Assembly: GCA_035642125.1 (NCBI GenBank) | Contig: DASQSZ010000361.1 | Location: forward strand, 1-13,468 | DNA: 13,468 nt | Direction: 5' to 3' | Source: CALAED01 sp937891035 | Lineage (GTDB): Bacteria; Actinomycetota; Actinomycetes; Streptosporangiales; Streptosporangiaceae | Shown here: positions 6,022 through 13,452 of the stretch, piece by piece | Position numbering within the stretch: the stretch's first letter is position 1 | Layout of the letters: each line of letters begins with the position of its first letter | Notes under the pieces: generated by a model | What the model saw: only the letters and a program-made list of their open reading frames with translations | Told to the model about the DNA's origin: nothing | Databases searched by the model: none | Program-made: the position numbers and the translations under genes

Positions 6022-6379
6022 GGAGCACTTCCTTGAGTACGTGTTCGTTGGGCGTCTGGTTTGTGACGGCGGGCTTCCGGACGACGATCAGTCCATGATC
6101 CAATAGATCGCCGAGCAGTACGCGCACAACGCCCAGCGGCAGACGCAATTTGGCGGAGATCTCCGCTACCGAGTGCGGGCGGACGCAGAGCTCGAGGATG
6201 GCGAGATGCTCGGGACCGGCTCCCGGCGGGGCGAAGGAGGCGGTCGCGGCGGCTGCGATGATCGCGATCAGGTCGAAGCCCTCGCGAGTCTGCGGCCGGG
6301 TACGGCCGCGGGTCAACGCGTACGGCCGGACAACAGGCCCGGCCTCCTCGTCGAGCCACTCGCTCTCCGATCCTGTCAT
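6002..6379 (-). CDS. cvnC: Conservon DUF742 protein (CvnC)
   Basis: 125 residues, typical of DUF742. After an N-terminal segment with VVRPYALTRGRT (16-27), a central region carries a hydrophobic stretch (FDLIAIIAAAA, 35-45), and then a winged-helix-like block: ILELCVRPHSVAEISAKLRL, then VVRVLLGDLLDHGLIVVRKP. The helix-turn-helix resemblance is a family trait, and DNA binding has to be treated as unproven. It starts 6 nt after the cvnB stop and overlaps cvnD by 20 nt, so its translation is probably coupled to both. Confidence 0.94.
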   Translation of the reverse strand: MTGSESEWLDEEAGPVVRPYALTRGRTRPQTREGFDLIAIIAAAATASFAPPGAGPEHLAILELCVRPHSVAEISAKLRLPLGVVRVLLGDLLDHGLIVVRKPAVTNQTPNEHVLKEVLHGLKAL

Positions 6380-6385
6380 ATGCGA

Positions 6386-6802
6386 TCACTCGCCGCCGAT
6401 CGGCTCCACGGCCGCGCGCGGCAGCGTCGCCAGGTGCTGACCGACTCGCCGCACGAGCATGGCCATTTCATAGGCGATCAGACCGACGTCGGCGTCCGCG
6501 CTGGCCAGCACCGCCATGCACGCCCCATGGCCGGCGGCGGTCACGAACAAGAACGCGTGCTCCATCTCGATGATGGTCTGTCGTACGGTGCCCCCGCCGA
6601 ACTGGCGGCCGGCGGTACGGGCCAGGCTCTGGAAGCTGGCGGCGACCGCGGACAGGTGTTCGGCGTCCTCCCGGCTCAGGCCGGTCGATGAGCCGACCAG
6701 CAGGCCGTCGCTCGACAGGACCACGACCTGCCGTACTTGGGGCACTCCGTTGACGAGGGTGTCGAGCAGCCAGTTGAGCTCCGCAGCCGAACTCCCCGAC
6801 AT
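6386..6802 (-). CDS. cvnB: Conservon Roadblock/LC7 protein (CvnB)
   Basis: 138 residues. The Roadblock/LC7 fold is seen in LNWLLDTLVNGVPQVRQVVVLSSDGLLVG near the start, followed by a helix with AEHLSAVAASFQSLAR and strands with TIIEMEHAFLFVTAAGHGACMAVL. Members bind or regulate small GTPases, here presumably CvnD. ATG 6802 is preferred: GGGAGG lies 7 nt upstream and the ATG overlaps the cvnA stop as TGATG. The codon before, GTG 6805, is an alternative giving one extra residue. Confidence 0.94.
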   Translation of the reverse strand: MSGSSAAELNWLLDTLVNGVPQVRQVVVLSSDGLLVGSSTGLSREDAEHLSAVAASFQSLARTAGRQFGGGTVRQTIIEMEHAFLFVTAAGHGACMAVLASADADVGLIAYEMAMLVRRVGQHLATLPRAAVEPIGGE

Positions 6803-9801
6803 CACTGATCCTCCCGTTGATCTTCGTCGACTTGCTTGGCGGCCTCGATCCCTTCGGACCGGCCGGCGGCGGTCGCCGGCTCGGCATCGTCGGACTGCTC
6901 GGCACCGTCGCTCCCATCGGCGGCGGAACGGCCGCGCAGCCAGCCTTTTTGAATCGAACTCAACATCGTGCGCAGCTCCTCTGGCGACCGCTCGTCGCCG
7001 CCCTCACCCGGGTCGAGCGAGTCGGGGATCCGCTCATCACGGAGCTGCGGTGCCAGATTGGCCTGCCGTATCCGGCGAGGCAGCTCAGGCTTGGATCCGT
7101 CCGACGCTTCGGCTCCCCCGGGACGCGCGGACGTCTCGGAACGCGGCGCGCCCTGGCCGTAGGACCGCTGTCCGACGGCGGGCTCACCGAAAGCGGGAGC
7201 GCCGAACGAGGAACCGCCGAAGGACTGGTCGCCGTACGGCCCGGCGGCCGATCCCGGCGCCGGTCCGCCCGGGTTTCGCGGCGGCCACGGCGACTGCGGA
7301 GCATGCGGCGCCCGGGGCGGTGCGGGCGGCTGGGCCTGCCAGACCGGCTGCTGTTCCTGCGGCGGCGGAGGGTCGCCAGGACGCCGCTGCGGCAATGGCG
7401 GCCGGCCGGCCGGCTGCCGATGGAACCCGTTGCCGCCGGCCGGTGGCCGGGCCGAGGCCGGCCGGCCTGGCTGCCCCGGATAGCCGGATTGGCCGGGGTA
7501 GCCGGATTGGCCGGGGTAGCCGGGCTGGCCCTGGTAGCCGGGCTGGCCGGAGCCGGGTCCCGGGTGAGGTCGCTGCGACGGGGCCGGTGGCGCCGGTGAC
7601 GGCCGCTGAGCGGGTTGCGGCGGCTGGTAACGCGGCTCGCCGATCGAGGCGGCCCCGGCGGGTGGCAACGACGGGTCCGCCGGGCCGCTGAACCATGACG
7701 ACGCGCCCGTCTGGTTCACGTCGCCGCCGCCGATGGCGCCCACGGGGACAAGCGACTCTTCTGCGCGGCGGGTCAGCGCCGGCGGCGGCCCGCCCAACTC
7801 AAAGCCGTCGTCTCGGACGACGATCTCGCCGGGGATGAGCACGATGGCCGTCGTGCCGCCGTACGGCGAGGTGCGCAGGGTCACCTGGATGGCATGGCGC
7901 TTGGCCAGCCGCCCGACGACGAACAGACCGAGCCGGGCGCTGTTGGACAGATCGAACTCGGGCGGGTCGGCCAGCCGCTCGTTGGCGGCGGCCAGCGCGG
8001 CCGGATCCATGCTGAGGCCCCGGTCCTCGATCTCCACCGCGAAGCCGTGCGCCACCAGCTGTCCGCTTACCTGCACCGTGGTGTGCGGCGGCGAGAACAT
8101 CGTGGCGTTTTCCACCAGCTCGGCGAGCAGATGGATGAGGTCGGCGACGGCCTGGCCGGCGACTGCCACGCGCGGCATCGGGGTCACCGTCACGCGCGCG
8201 TAGTCCTCAACTTCGGCGGCCGCGGCGCGCACGACGTCCACGGCCGGCACCGGGTTGCGCCAGCCCCGGCCAGGCGCCTGCCCGGACAGAATGATCAGGC
8301 CTTCGGCGTGCCGGCGCATGCGGGTGGCGAGGTGGTCGAGCCGGAACAGGTCCTCGAGCTCGTCGGGGTCGGCGATCCTGCGTTCCATCGCGTCGAGCAG
8401 GCTGAGCTGCCGGTGCAACAGCGCCTGGTTGCGCCGCGCCAGGTTGATGAAGACCTCGCTGATGCTGCGCCGCAGCCTGGCCTCTTCGACCGCGCCTTGG
8501 ATCGCGGTGCGGCGGGCCGCGTTGAACGCCTGCCCGACCTGGTCGATCTCGTCCGTGGCGAAGGACAGTGACGGCGCCTCGGCCGCCGCGTCGACGTCCT
8601 CACCGCGGCGCAACCGCCGAATGACGCTGGGCAACCGCTCGCTGGCGAGTTCGAGCGCGGCCCGCTTCAGCTTGGTGAGCTCTCGGATCACCGAGCGCCC
8701 GACCCAGATGGACAGGATGACCATGATCAGCAATGCGGCCAGCCCGAAGGCACCGGCGATCACGATGCGCGTGATGATGCCGTTGGCGATGGGCTTGCTG
8801 CGCTGTTCCGCGCTCGCGGCCGACGAGAGCTCGAGGCCGCGCAGCTTGGTGAGGATCGAGCTGGTCGTGATCTTCCACTCGATATCGGTCACCGGCAGGC
8901 GCGTCGCGGCGGCCTGGGACGGCCGGCCCTGCGTGTGCGTTTGGACAAGCCGGTTCTCCGCCGCCTGCAGCCGGCTGTACTCGCGGCTCGACGTGATCTT
9001 CCGGTAGGTCGCCTGGCCGACCGCGTCCAGTTCGGCGATGGCCTGACCATACAGATAGCGCTGGGTGCCGACGAGCTTGATGAACTCGCCGTGCTCGCCG
9101 GGCGTGAAGCGGTGGGCGGCGAGCGCGCCGGCGAGCAGGGCGTCCTCCTGGGACAGCACCTCGCGGGCCCGGCCCATGGCCACCTGGTTCCTCGCGTCCT
9201 TCGCGACGTCAGGGTCGCGGAGCGTGGACAGCGAGGCCTGCAGCCCGTTGATGCCGCTGATGATCTGGGTGTACGTCGCGAACGCCTGCGGCCGGGCGGC
9301 CGACCCGACATCCACGGCGTGTCTGCTGTCGGCCAGCGAGTCGAGACGCCGGAGGACCTCGCTGGTCCACCGTTTTTGCTCGCCGTCGGCCACGTCCTGG
9401 ACGTCCTTGTCGCCCGCCAGCCGCTTGAACAGCTCCATTTGCCGGTCGGTCACCAGTCGCTGCGATTCGAGCGAGGCCCGTACGGCCGGGTCCTTGCCGC
9501 CCAGATAGACCAACGACAGGCGCCGTTCGGCCTGCAGGGCGCTGCCCAGCGCGCCGGAGGGATAACCGAGATGGTCCTGAACGGTCTCGACGTTCCGCAG
9601 ATTCAGGCCTTCACCGAGGGTGAGGCTCGCCGCGAACGCCCACAGCGCGCTGAGGGCCACGAACGGAACAAGCAGCAGAAGGACAATCTTGAACCGGACT
9701 GATCGGATGAGTCGTACGATCCTCGGCCTCGAGGATCGTTGACTGACCTCTGGTCCCACTCGACGACCCCTTGATTGCACCGCGATGGGTTTCGGCTTCA
9801 T
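6802..9801 (-). CDS. cvnA: Conservon sensor histidine-kinase-like protein with NIT-type sensor (CvnA)
   Basis: 999 residues from ATG 9801. Order: basic N-terminus, TM1 (38-59), extracellular helical region (about 65-340) with the nitrate/nitrite-sensing-like segment ALGSALQAERRLSLVYLGG, TM2 (344-368), HAMP-like linker (368-435), DHp-like helices (440-505) with LDHLATRMRRHAE, and HATPase (555-660) with N-box ELVENATMFSPP, G1 EDRGLSMD and LGLFVVGRLAKRH. A long Pro/Gly/Gln-rich tail (660-900) follows, and a conserved C-terminal block LPRRIRQANLAPQLR (907-921). A canonical phosphoacceptor H-box is not obvious, as usual for conservon kinases. No response regulator is adjacent. Start uncertain: ATG 9801 lacks a clear Shine-Dalgarno, while GTG 9759 has AGGGG seven bases upstream and would give 985 residues. 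Confidence 0.93.
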   Translation of the reverse strand: MKPKPIAVQSRGRRVGPEVSQRSSRPRIVRLIRSVRFKIVLLLLVPFVALSALWAFAASLTLGEGLNLRNVETVQDHLGYPSGALGSALQAERRLSLVYLGGKDPAVRASLESQRLVTDRQMELFKRLAGDKDVQDVADGEQKRWTSEVLRRLDSLADSRHAVDVGSAARPQAFATYTQIISGINGLQASLSTLRDPDVAKDARNQVAMGRAREVLSQEDALLAGALAAHRFTPGEHGEFIKLVGTQRYLYGQAIAELDAVGQATYRKITSSREYSRLQAAENRLVQTHTQGRPSQAAATRLPVTDIEWKITTSSILTKLRGLELSSAASAEQRSKPIANGIITRIVIAGAFGLAALLIMVILSIWVGRSVIRELTKLKRAALELASERLPSVIRRLRRGEDVDAAAEAPSLSFATDEIDQVGQAFNAARRTAIQGAVEEARLRRSISEVFINLARRNQALLHRQLSLLDAMERRIADPDELEDLFRLDHLATRMRRHAEGLIILSGQAPGRGWRNPVPAVDVVRAAAAEVEDYARVTVTPMPRVAVAGQAVADLIHLLAELVENATMFSPPHTTVQVSGQLVAHGFAVEIEDRGLSMDPAALAAANERLADPPEFDLSNSARLGLFVVGRLAKRHAIQVTLRTSPYGGTTAIVLIPGEIVVRDDGFELGGPPPALTRRAEESLVPVGAIGGGDVNQTGASSWFSGPADPSLPPAGAASIGEPRYQPPQPAQRPSPAPPAPSQRPHPGPGSGQPGYQGQPGYPGQSGYPGQSGYPGQPGRPASARPPAGGNGFHRQPAGRPPLPQRRPGDPPPPQEQQPVWQAQPPAPPRAPHAPQSPWPPRNPGGPAPGSAAGPYGDQSFGGSSFGAPAFGEPAVGQRSYGQGAPRSETSARPGGAEASDGSKPELPRRIRQANLAPQLRDERIPDSLDPGEGGDERSPEELRTMLSSIQKGWLRGRSAADGSDGAEQSDDAEPATAAGRSEGIEAAKQVDEDQREDQ
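7481..7552 (-). repeat. Four tandem 18-bp units in the CvnA tail
   Basis: Four in-register 18-bp copies (7481-7498, 7499-7516, 7517-7534, 7535-7552); the first two are identical. On the minus strand they encode hexapeptides of the YPGQSG / YQGQPG type inside the disordered tail. Copy number is likely to vary by slippage. Confidence 0.9.
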
Positions 9802-9878
9802 TAGTGGTGAGGGTTGCCCACATGACGGATGTGACGATGTTGGGCGGAACGCGCGAGAGCCTACTACGGGCAAGAGCG

Positions 9879-9898
9879 TCTATGTCGCTCTATGTCGC
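9879..9898. repeat. 10-bp tandem duplication
   Basis: tctatgtcgc occurs twice back to back (9879-9888, 9889-9898) upstream of cvnA. It could be a double protein-binding site or a simple slippage duplication. Confidence 0.8.
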
Positions 9899-9908
9899 GA
9901 GCCAAATG

Positions 9909-9923
9909 TCTCAATTGTTAAGA
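9909..9923. promoter_or_regulatory. Imperfect 15-bp palindrome, possible operator
   Basis: tctcaattgttaaga has the symmetric form TCTnAAnnnTTnAGA (10 of 15 positions match their complement) in the most AT-rich part of the divergent region. The location between divergent genes suits a regulator site; no regulator is encoded in the window. Confidence 0.3.
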
Positions 9924-10058
9924 ATGCCGAACGAGTCAGCGGCGCCGTCGGCGTCCTGGCAGGTGAACGTACGGATCACCACTTCGCGGCGCTGGGCCAG
10001 TAAAGCTGAGTACTCTGGTCTTCGGTTCACAACCTCTCCGCGGCGTCGCGATTCCCCG

Positions 10059-10064
10059 TACACT
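10059..10064 (+). promoter_or_regulatory. Candidate -10 box of a leaderless promoter
   Basis: TACACT matches TANNNT and ends 8 nt before GTG 10073, which has no Shine-Dalgarno. This is the spacing expected for a leaderless transcript. No clear -35 is seen. Confidence 0.35.
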
Positions 10065-10072
10065 CCGCGTGC

Positions 10073-11059
10073 GTGGCGTATGACAGACATCCTCCCGAAA
10101 CGCTGCCCGTGCGTGGTCAGGGCCGTTCGACGTTGCCCGGCGGGCGGCATCGGCGACCGGCATCGGCGGACCTTCCGCCCGATGCCCCCGCGCTCGTGCT
10201 GGCCGTGCCATCCCCGACGACGGCGGGGGGTGGTCCACGACCCGAGGGCTGGGCCGACCGAACCGCCACCGAAATCGCCTCGCTCACCCGTGCCGCGCTC
10301 GCCGACATCGACATCCGGGTCGGCCGCGTTCCCGGCGCGAACGGCGATGGAACGGCGTTGGCCGAGATCCTCTACGACATCGCCCGGAAGAACGCCGACG
10401 ACAGCGCCCGGCGGGCCGAAAGCACCGCTGGCGCGCGTGGTCCGGCGGGACCGGCGGGCGGGACAGGGCCGAACGCGGTGGTCATTCCGCTGCTCACCGG
10501 CCCGCACGACGAGGCCTATGAGCACATTCGAGCCGCGGTGGCGGCCGGCGGCGCTCAGGCCGTGGTCACCGAACCGCTCGGCCCGCATCCGCTGCTTGCC
10601 GAGGCCCTGCATGTGCGCCTCGCCGAGAGCGGGCTGGCCAGGGCGGACCGGATCAGGCAGTTCAGCATCGGCGCCACGGTGGACGGCGTCGTGGTGGCGA
10701 CCATGGGCGGCGTGGCCGCGGTGAAGGAGGCCGAGATCACGGCCGTGCTGCTCGCCGCCAGGCTCGCCGTGCCCGTCATCGCCGCCTCCCTCGACGCCGA
10801 GCCCAGCGTCGCCGAAGCCGCGGCCCGGCTGCGGGAGGCCGGCGCGGCGCGACTCGCGCTGGCGCCGCACCTGATCGGCCCTGAGGGCGACCACGAACTG
10901 GTCGCGGCCGCGGCGGCCCAGGTGAACGCCGGGTGCGCCGCCCCGCTCGGCGCGCACGAGGGCATCGTACGGCTGGTCAATCTCCGCTATGAGGTGGCGC
11001 TGGAGGAATACGCAGTGGGCGTCCCCGACGCGGTCGGCTCCCGGAAAGAGACATCATGA
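10073..11059 (+). CDS. Degenerate CbiX/SirB-like (sirohydrochlorin chelatase family) protein
   Basis: 328 residues. The two-lobed chelatase pattern is recognisable: first lobe VVIPLLTGPHDEAYEHI (136-152) then VVTEPLGPHPLLAEAL (164-179); second lobe VPVIAASLDAEPSVAEAAARL (233-253), APHLIGPEGDHEL (264-276) and APLGAHEGIVRLVNLRYEVAL (289-309). CbiX/SirB enzymes insert Co or Fe into sirohydrochlorin using histidines. His145 of the first lobe remains, but the N-terminal HG[ST] motif is replaced by AVPSPTT (44-50). Activity is therefore doubtful; a metal-binding or other role is possible. A Gly/Ala/Pro-rich linker lies at 119-133. The first 35 residues look non-homologous, so the start may be later; GTG 10073 is kept because TACACT precedes it. 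The stop overlaps the next ATG as ATGA. Confidence 0.75.
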   Translation: MAYDRHPPETLPVRGQGRSTLPGGRHRRPASADLPPDAPALVLAVPSPTTAGGGPRPEGWADRTATEIASLTRAALADIDIRVGRVPGANGDGTALAEILYDIARKNADDSARRAESTAGARGPAGPAGGTGPNAVVIPLLTGPHDEAYEHIRAAVAAGGAQAVVTEPLGPHPLLAEALHVRLAESGLARADRIRQFSIGATVDGVVVATMGGVAAVKEAEITAVLLAARLAVPVIAASLDAEPSVAEAAARLREAGAARLALAPHLIGPEGDHELVAAAAAQVNAGCAAPLGAHEGIVRLVNLRYEVALEEYAVGVPDAVGSRKETS

Positions 11060-12243
11060 GGCTTCTCAGGATCTGGTGCGCGCCGCTCGCGGCCCTGACC
11101 CTGACCTTTGGCATGACGACCGCGTGCGGCGGCGGCGACTCGGCGCCGACCACACCGCAGCTACCGCAGTTGACCGCGCAGCAGGAGATCGGCCCCGCCG
11201 AGGGCCGGCTCAACCTCATCGTCTGGGCGGGGTATGCGGAGGATGGTTCGACGGACAAGACCGTCGACTGGGTCACCCCGTTCGAAAAGGCAACCGGATG
11301 CCAGGTGACGACGAAGGTGGCCGACACCTCGGACTCGATGGTCGCGCTGATGCGGACCGGGAAGTACGACGGCGTCTCGGCCTCCGGCGACGCCTCGCTG
11401 CGCCTGATCTACGGAGGCCTCGCCGCCCCCGTCAATACGACACTGCTCAGCAACTACCCCGACATCGCGGGATATTTGAAGAATCAGCCGTACAACTCGG
11501 TCGGTGATCGGATGTACGGCGTGCCGCACGGCTACGGCGCGAACGTGCTGATGTACCGCACCGACAAGCTCCCGCAGCGGCCCACGTCCTGGAGCGTCGT
11601 CTGGGACCCGAACTCCCCGGCGGCCGACCACATCACCGCCTACGACTCGCCGATCTACATCGCCGACGCCGCCCTCTACCTCAAGGCCCACCGGCCCGAC
11701 CTCGGCATCACCGACGTCTACGAGCTGTCCCGTGAGCAGTTCGACGCGGCGGTCGACCTGCTCACCCGGCAACGGCCGATCATCAATCAGTACTGGGCCG
11801 GCTACCTCGACGAGCTGGAGTCGTTCAGGGCGGGCAGCAACTACGCCGGCACCGCCTGGGAAGTCACCGCCAACCTCGCCAAGGACGAGAAGGTTCCCAT
11901 CGCCACCACGATCCCGAGCGAGGGGGCCACCGGCTGGTCCGACACGTGGATGATCTCCGCGCGGGCTCAGCACCCCAACTGCTGGTACCGGTGGGCGAAT
12001 TGGATCACCTCCCCCAAGGTGCAGGCACAGGTGGGCACATGGTTCGGCGAGGCTCCGGCCAATCCGCGGGCCTGCCGCTACGCCGGCCGGGCCTTCTGCG
12101 CCGAATACCACGTCGGCGATCCCGAGTTCTACAAGCGGGTGGCCTTCTGGAAGACGCCGGTCCGCGACTGCGGCGACAGCCGCGGCGCGACGTGCGTCGA
12201 CTACGACGAATGGAGCGCGGCGTGGACGCGCATCAAGGGCTGA
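11056..12243 (+). CDS. potD: ABC transporter substrate-binding lipoprotein, PotD-like (spermidine/putrescine type)
   Basis: 395 residues. The signal peptide has a basic start (MRLLR) and hydrophobic core, with a probable lipidated Cys24 in TTACGGG; the residue at -3 is Thr rather than the usual Leu. The mature part is a periplasmic-binding-protein fold of the PotD/PotF type: NLIVWAGYAEDG (53-64), VTPFEKATGCQV, YGVPHGYGANVLMYRTDKLP, WSVVWDP, GTAWEVTANLA and TWMISARAQHPNCWYRWANWI. The protein would capture a polyamine or similar cation outside the membrane and deliver it to a permease. ATG 11056 overlaps the CbiX-like stop as ATGA, so translation is probably coupled. The ligand is inferred from family; related ABC transporters carry other amines. 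Confidence 0.88.
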   Translation: MRLLRIWCAPLAALTLTFGMTTACGGGDSAPTTPQLPQLTAQQEIGPAEGRLNLIVWAGYAEDGSTDKTVDWVTPFEKATGCQVTTKVADTSDSMVALMRTGKYDGVSASGDASLRLIYGGLAAPVNTTLLSNYPDIAGYLKNQPYNSVGDRMYGVPHGYGANVLMYRTDKLPQRPTSWSVVWDPNSPAADHITAYDSPIYIADAALYLKAHRPDLGITDVYELSREQFDAAVDLLTRQRPIINQYWAGYLDELESFRAGSNYAGTAWEVTANLAKDEKVPIATTIPSEGATGWSDTWMISARAQHPNCWYRWANWITSPKVQAQVGTWFGEAPANPRACRYAGRAFCAEYHVGDPEFYKRVAFWKTPVRDCGDSRGATCVDYDEWSAAWTRIKG

Positions 12244-12250
12244 GCAGCGC

Positions 12251-12277
12251 TCGTTAGGCCGCGTTCGTTAGGCCGCG
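12251..12277. repeat. Two near-tandem copies of a 13-bp sequence
   Basis: tcgttaggccgcg occurs at 12251-12263 and 12265-12277 (14-bp period), 7 nt after the potD-like stop. No long dyad or T-run accompanies it. It may be a slippage duplication or a binding site. Confidence 0.8.
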
Positions 12278-12361
12278 CCCATAAGACACCTCGTCACCCC
12301 GTGGCGGACAACACATGAAGGAGCCGTGGGCGCCGTGCGCGCGCGTCACGGAGGACCGACG

Positions 12362-12391
12362 ATGCAGCGACCGATGAACGGCGGCCGATGA
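12362..12391 (+). CDS. Candidate 9-codon micro-ORF leading into potA
   Basis: Reads MQRPMNGGR then TGA, with a strong GGAGG (12350-12354) 7 nt before its ATG. Its TGA (12389-12391) overlaps the potA ATG as ATGA. PotA itself has no Shine-Dalgarno at normal distance, so its translation may depend on reinitiation after this micro-ORF. Confidence 0.4.
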   Translation: MQRPMNGGR

Positions 12392-13443
12392 ACACCGAAC
12401 GAGCGGCGGTGACGCTCTGCGGCGTGCGCAAGGCGTTCGGCTCCGTGACGGCGGTGGCCGGGGTCGACCTAGAGGTCTACGACGGTGAGTTCTTCGCCAT
12501 GCTCGGCCCGTCGGGGTCGGGGAAGACGACCGTGTTGCGGCTGATCGCCGGCTTCGAGCGTCCCACGGAGGGCACCGTGCATCTGGGCGGGCGGGACGTG
12601 ACCGGTCTCGCGCCGTTCGAACGCGACGCCAACACCGTCTTTCAGGACTATGCGCTCTTCCCGCACATGAACGTGCTCGCCAACGTGGAGTACGGCCTGA
12701 AGGTGAAGAAGGTGCCGAAGGCCGAGCGCCGGCGGCGAGCGCGGGAGGCGCTGGCGACCGTCCGGCTCGACGGTTACGAGCGGCGCCGGCCCGGCCAGCT
12801 GTCGGGCGGCCAGCGCCAGCGGGTGGCGCTGGCGCGCGCTTTGGTGAACCGGCCGAAGGTGTTGCTGCTCGACGAGCCGCTGGGCGCGCTCGACCTCAAG
12901 CTTCGCGAGGAGATGCAGGTCGAGTTGAAGTCGATCCAGCGGCAGGTCGGCATCACGTTCTTGTTCGTCACCCACGACCAGCAGGAGGCGCTCACCATGA
13001 GCGACCGGATCGCGGTGTTCAACGCGGGCCGGATCGAGCAGGTGGGCACGCCGGCCGAGGTGTACGAACGGCCCGCATCGGCGTTCGTGGCCGGGTTCGT
13101 CGGCACGTCCAACCTCATCGCGGGCGCCGTTGCGGAGAAGTTGCTGGGCCGGGACGGCGTGTATTCCGTCCGGCCGGAGAAGATCCGCGTCCTGGCCGGG
13201 GCGGACCTGAGCGCGGATGTATCGGGCGAGGAGCATAGCGCGACCGGCACGGTCGCCGATGTCGTCTACGCGGGCGCGGCCACCAGATTCGTCGTCGATC
13301 TCGACGTCGGCGGACGCCTGGTGGCGCTGCAGCAGAACCTGTGGACCTCGTCCATGGACGTGCTCGAACTGCGCCACGAGCGGGTGCGGCTCGCGTGGCG
13401 GCGGGAACACGAGTTCCCCATTGACGTGGCCGGTGGTGACTGA
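12388..13443 (+). CDS. potA: ABC transporter ATPase, PotA-like (spermidine/putrescine type)
   Basis: 351 residues, full length for the PotA/MalK-type ATPases. Walker A GPSGSGKTT (40-48), Q-loop Gln86 in FQDYALFPH, signature LSGGQRQR (138-145), Walker B VLLLDEP (158-164), D-loop GALD (166-169) and switch His196 in VTHDQQEAL. A C-terminal TOBE-like regulatory region runs from about 235 to 345 (FVGTSNLIAG, VRPEKIRVL). It would hydrolyse ATP to drive import through permeases whose genes should lie just beyond the window. It is separated from the potD-like gene by 144 nt that hold a repeat and a micro-ORF. No ribosome binding site of its own is visible; coupling to the micro-ORF is suggested. Polyamine specificity is by family and neighbour. 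Confidence 0.95.
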   Translation: MNTERAAVTLCGVRKAFGSVTAVAGVDLEVYDGEFFAMLGPSGSGKTTVLRLIAGFERPTEGTVHLGGRDVTGLAPFERDANTVFQDYALFPHMNVLANVEYGLKVKKVPKAERRRRAREALATVRLDGYERRRPGQLSGGQRQRVALARALVNRPKVLLLDEPLGALDLKLREEMQVELKSIQRQVGITFLFVTHDQQEALTMSDRIAVFNAGRIEQVGTPAEVYERPASAFVAGFVGTSNLIAGAVAEKLLGRDGVYSVRPEKIRVLAGADLSADVSGEEHSATGTVADVVYAGAATRFVVDLDVGGRLVALQQNLWTSSMDVLELRHERVRLAWRREHEFPIDVAGGD

Positions 13444-13452
13444 CCGGCTGCT

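Larger units (their letters stand above)
9802..10072. other. Divergent intergenic region with little coding signal
   Basis: 271 bp between the cvnA start and the CbiX-like gene, with lower GC around 9905-9925. It holds the palindrome, tandem repeat and -10 candidate listed separately. Short ORFs across it show no recognisable protein and no good ribosome binding site, so I call no gene. Confidence 0.6.

Noticed and set aside
6516..7691. 391-codon plus-strand ORF opposite the cvnB/cvnA 3' region
   Set aside because: Arg/Ala/Pro-rich translation of the antisense of the CvnA tail; no domain or ribosome binding site.
9909..9930. TTGAGA as a cvnA -35 box (minus strand)
   Set aside because: No TANNNT -10 at 16-19 nt spacing downstream.
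9785..10003. 72-codon plus-strand ORF in the divergent region
   Set aside because: Starts inside cvnA, has no Shine-Dalgarno and no family resemblance.
9911..10957. 348-codon minus-strand ORF opposite the CbiX-like gene
   Set aside because: The plus-strand frame has a recognisable fold and couples to potD; this frame has none.
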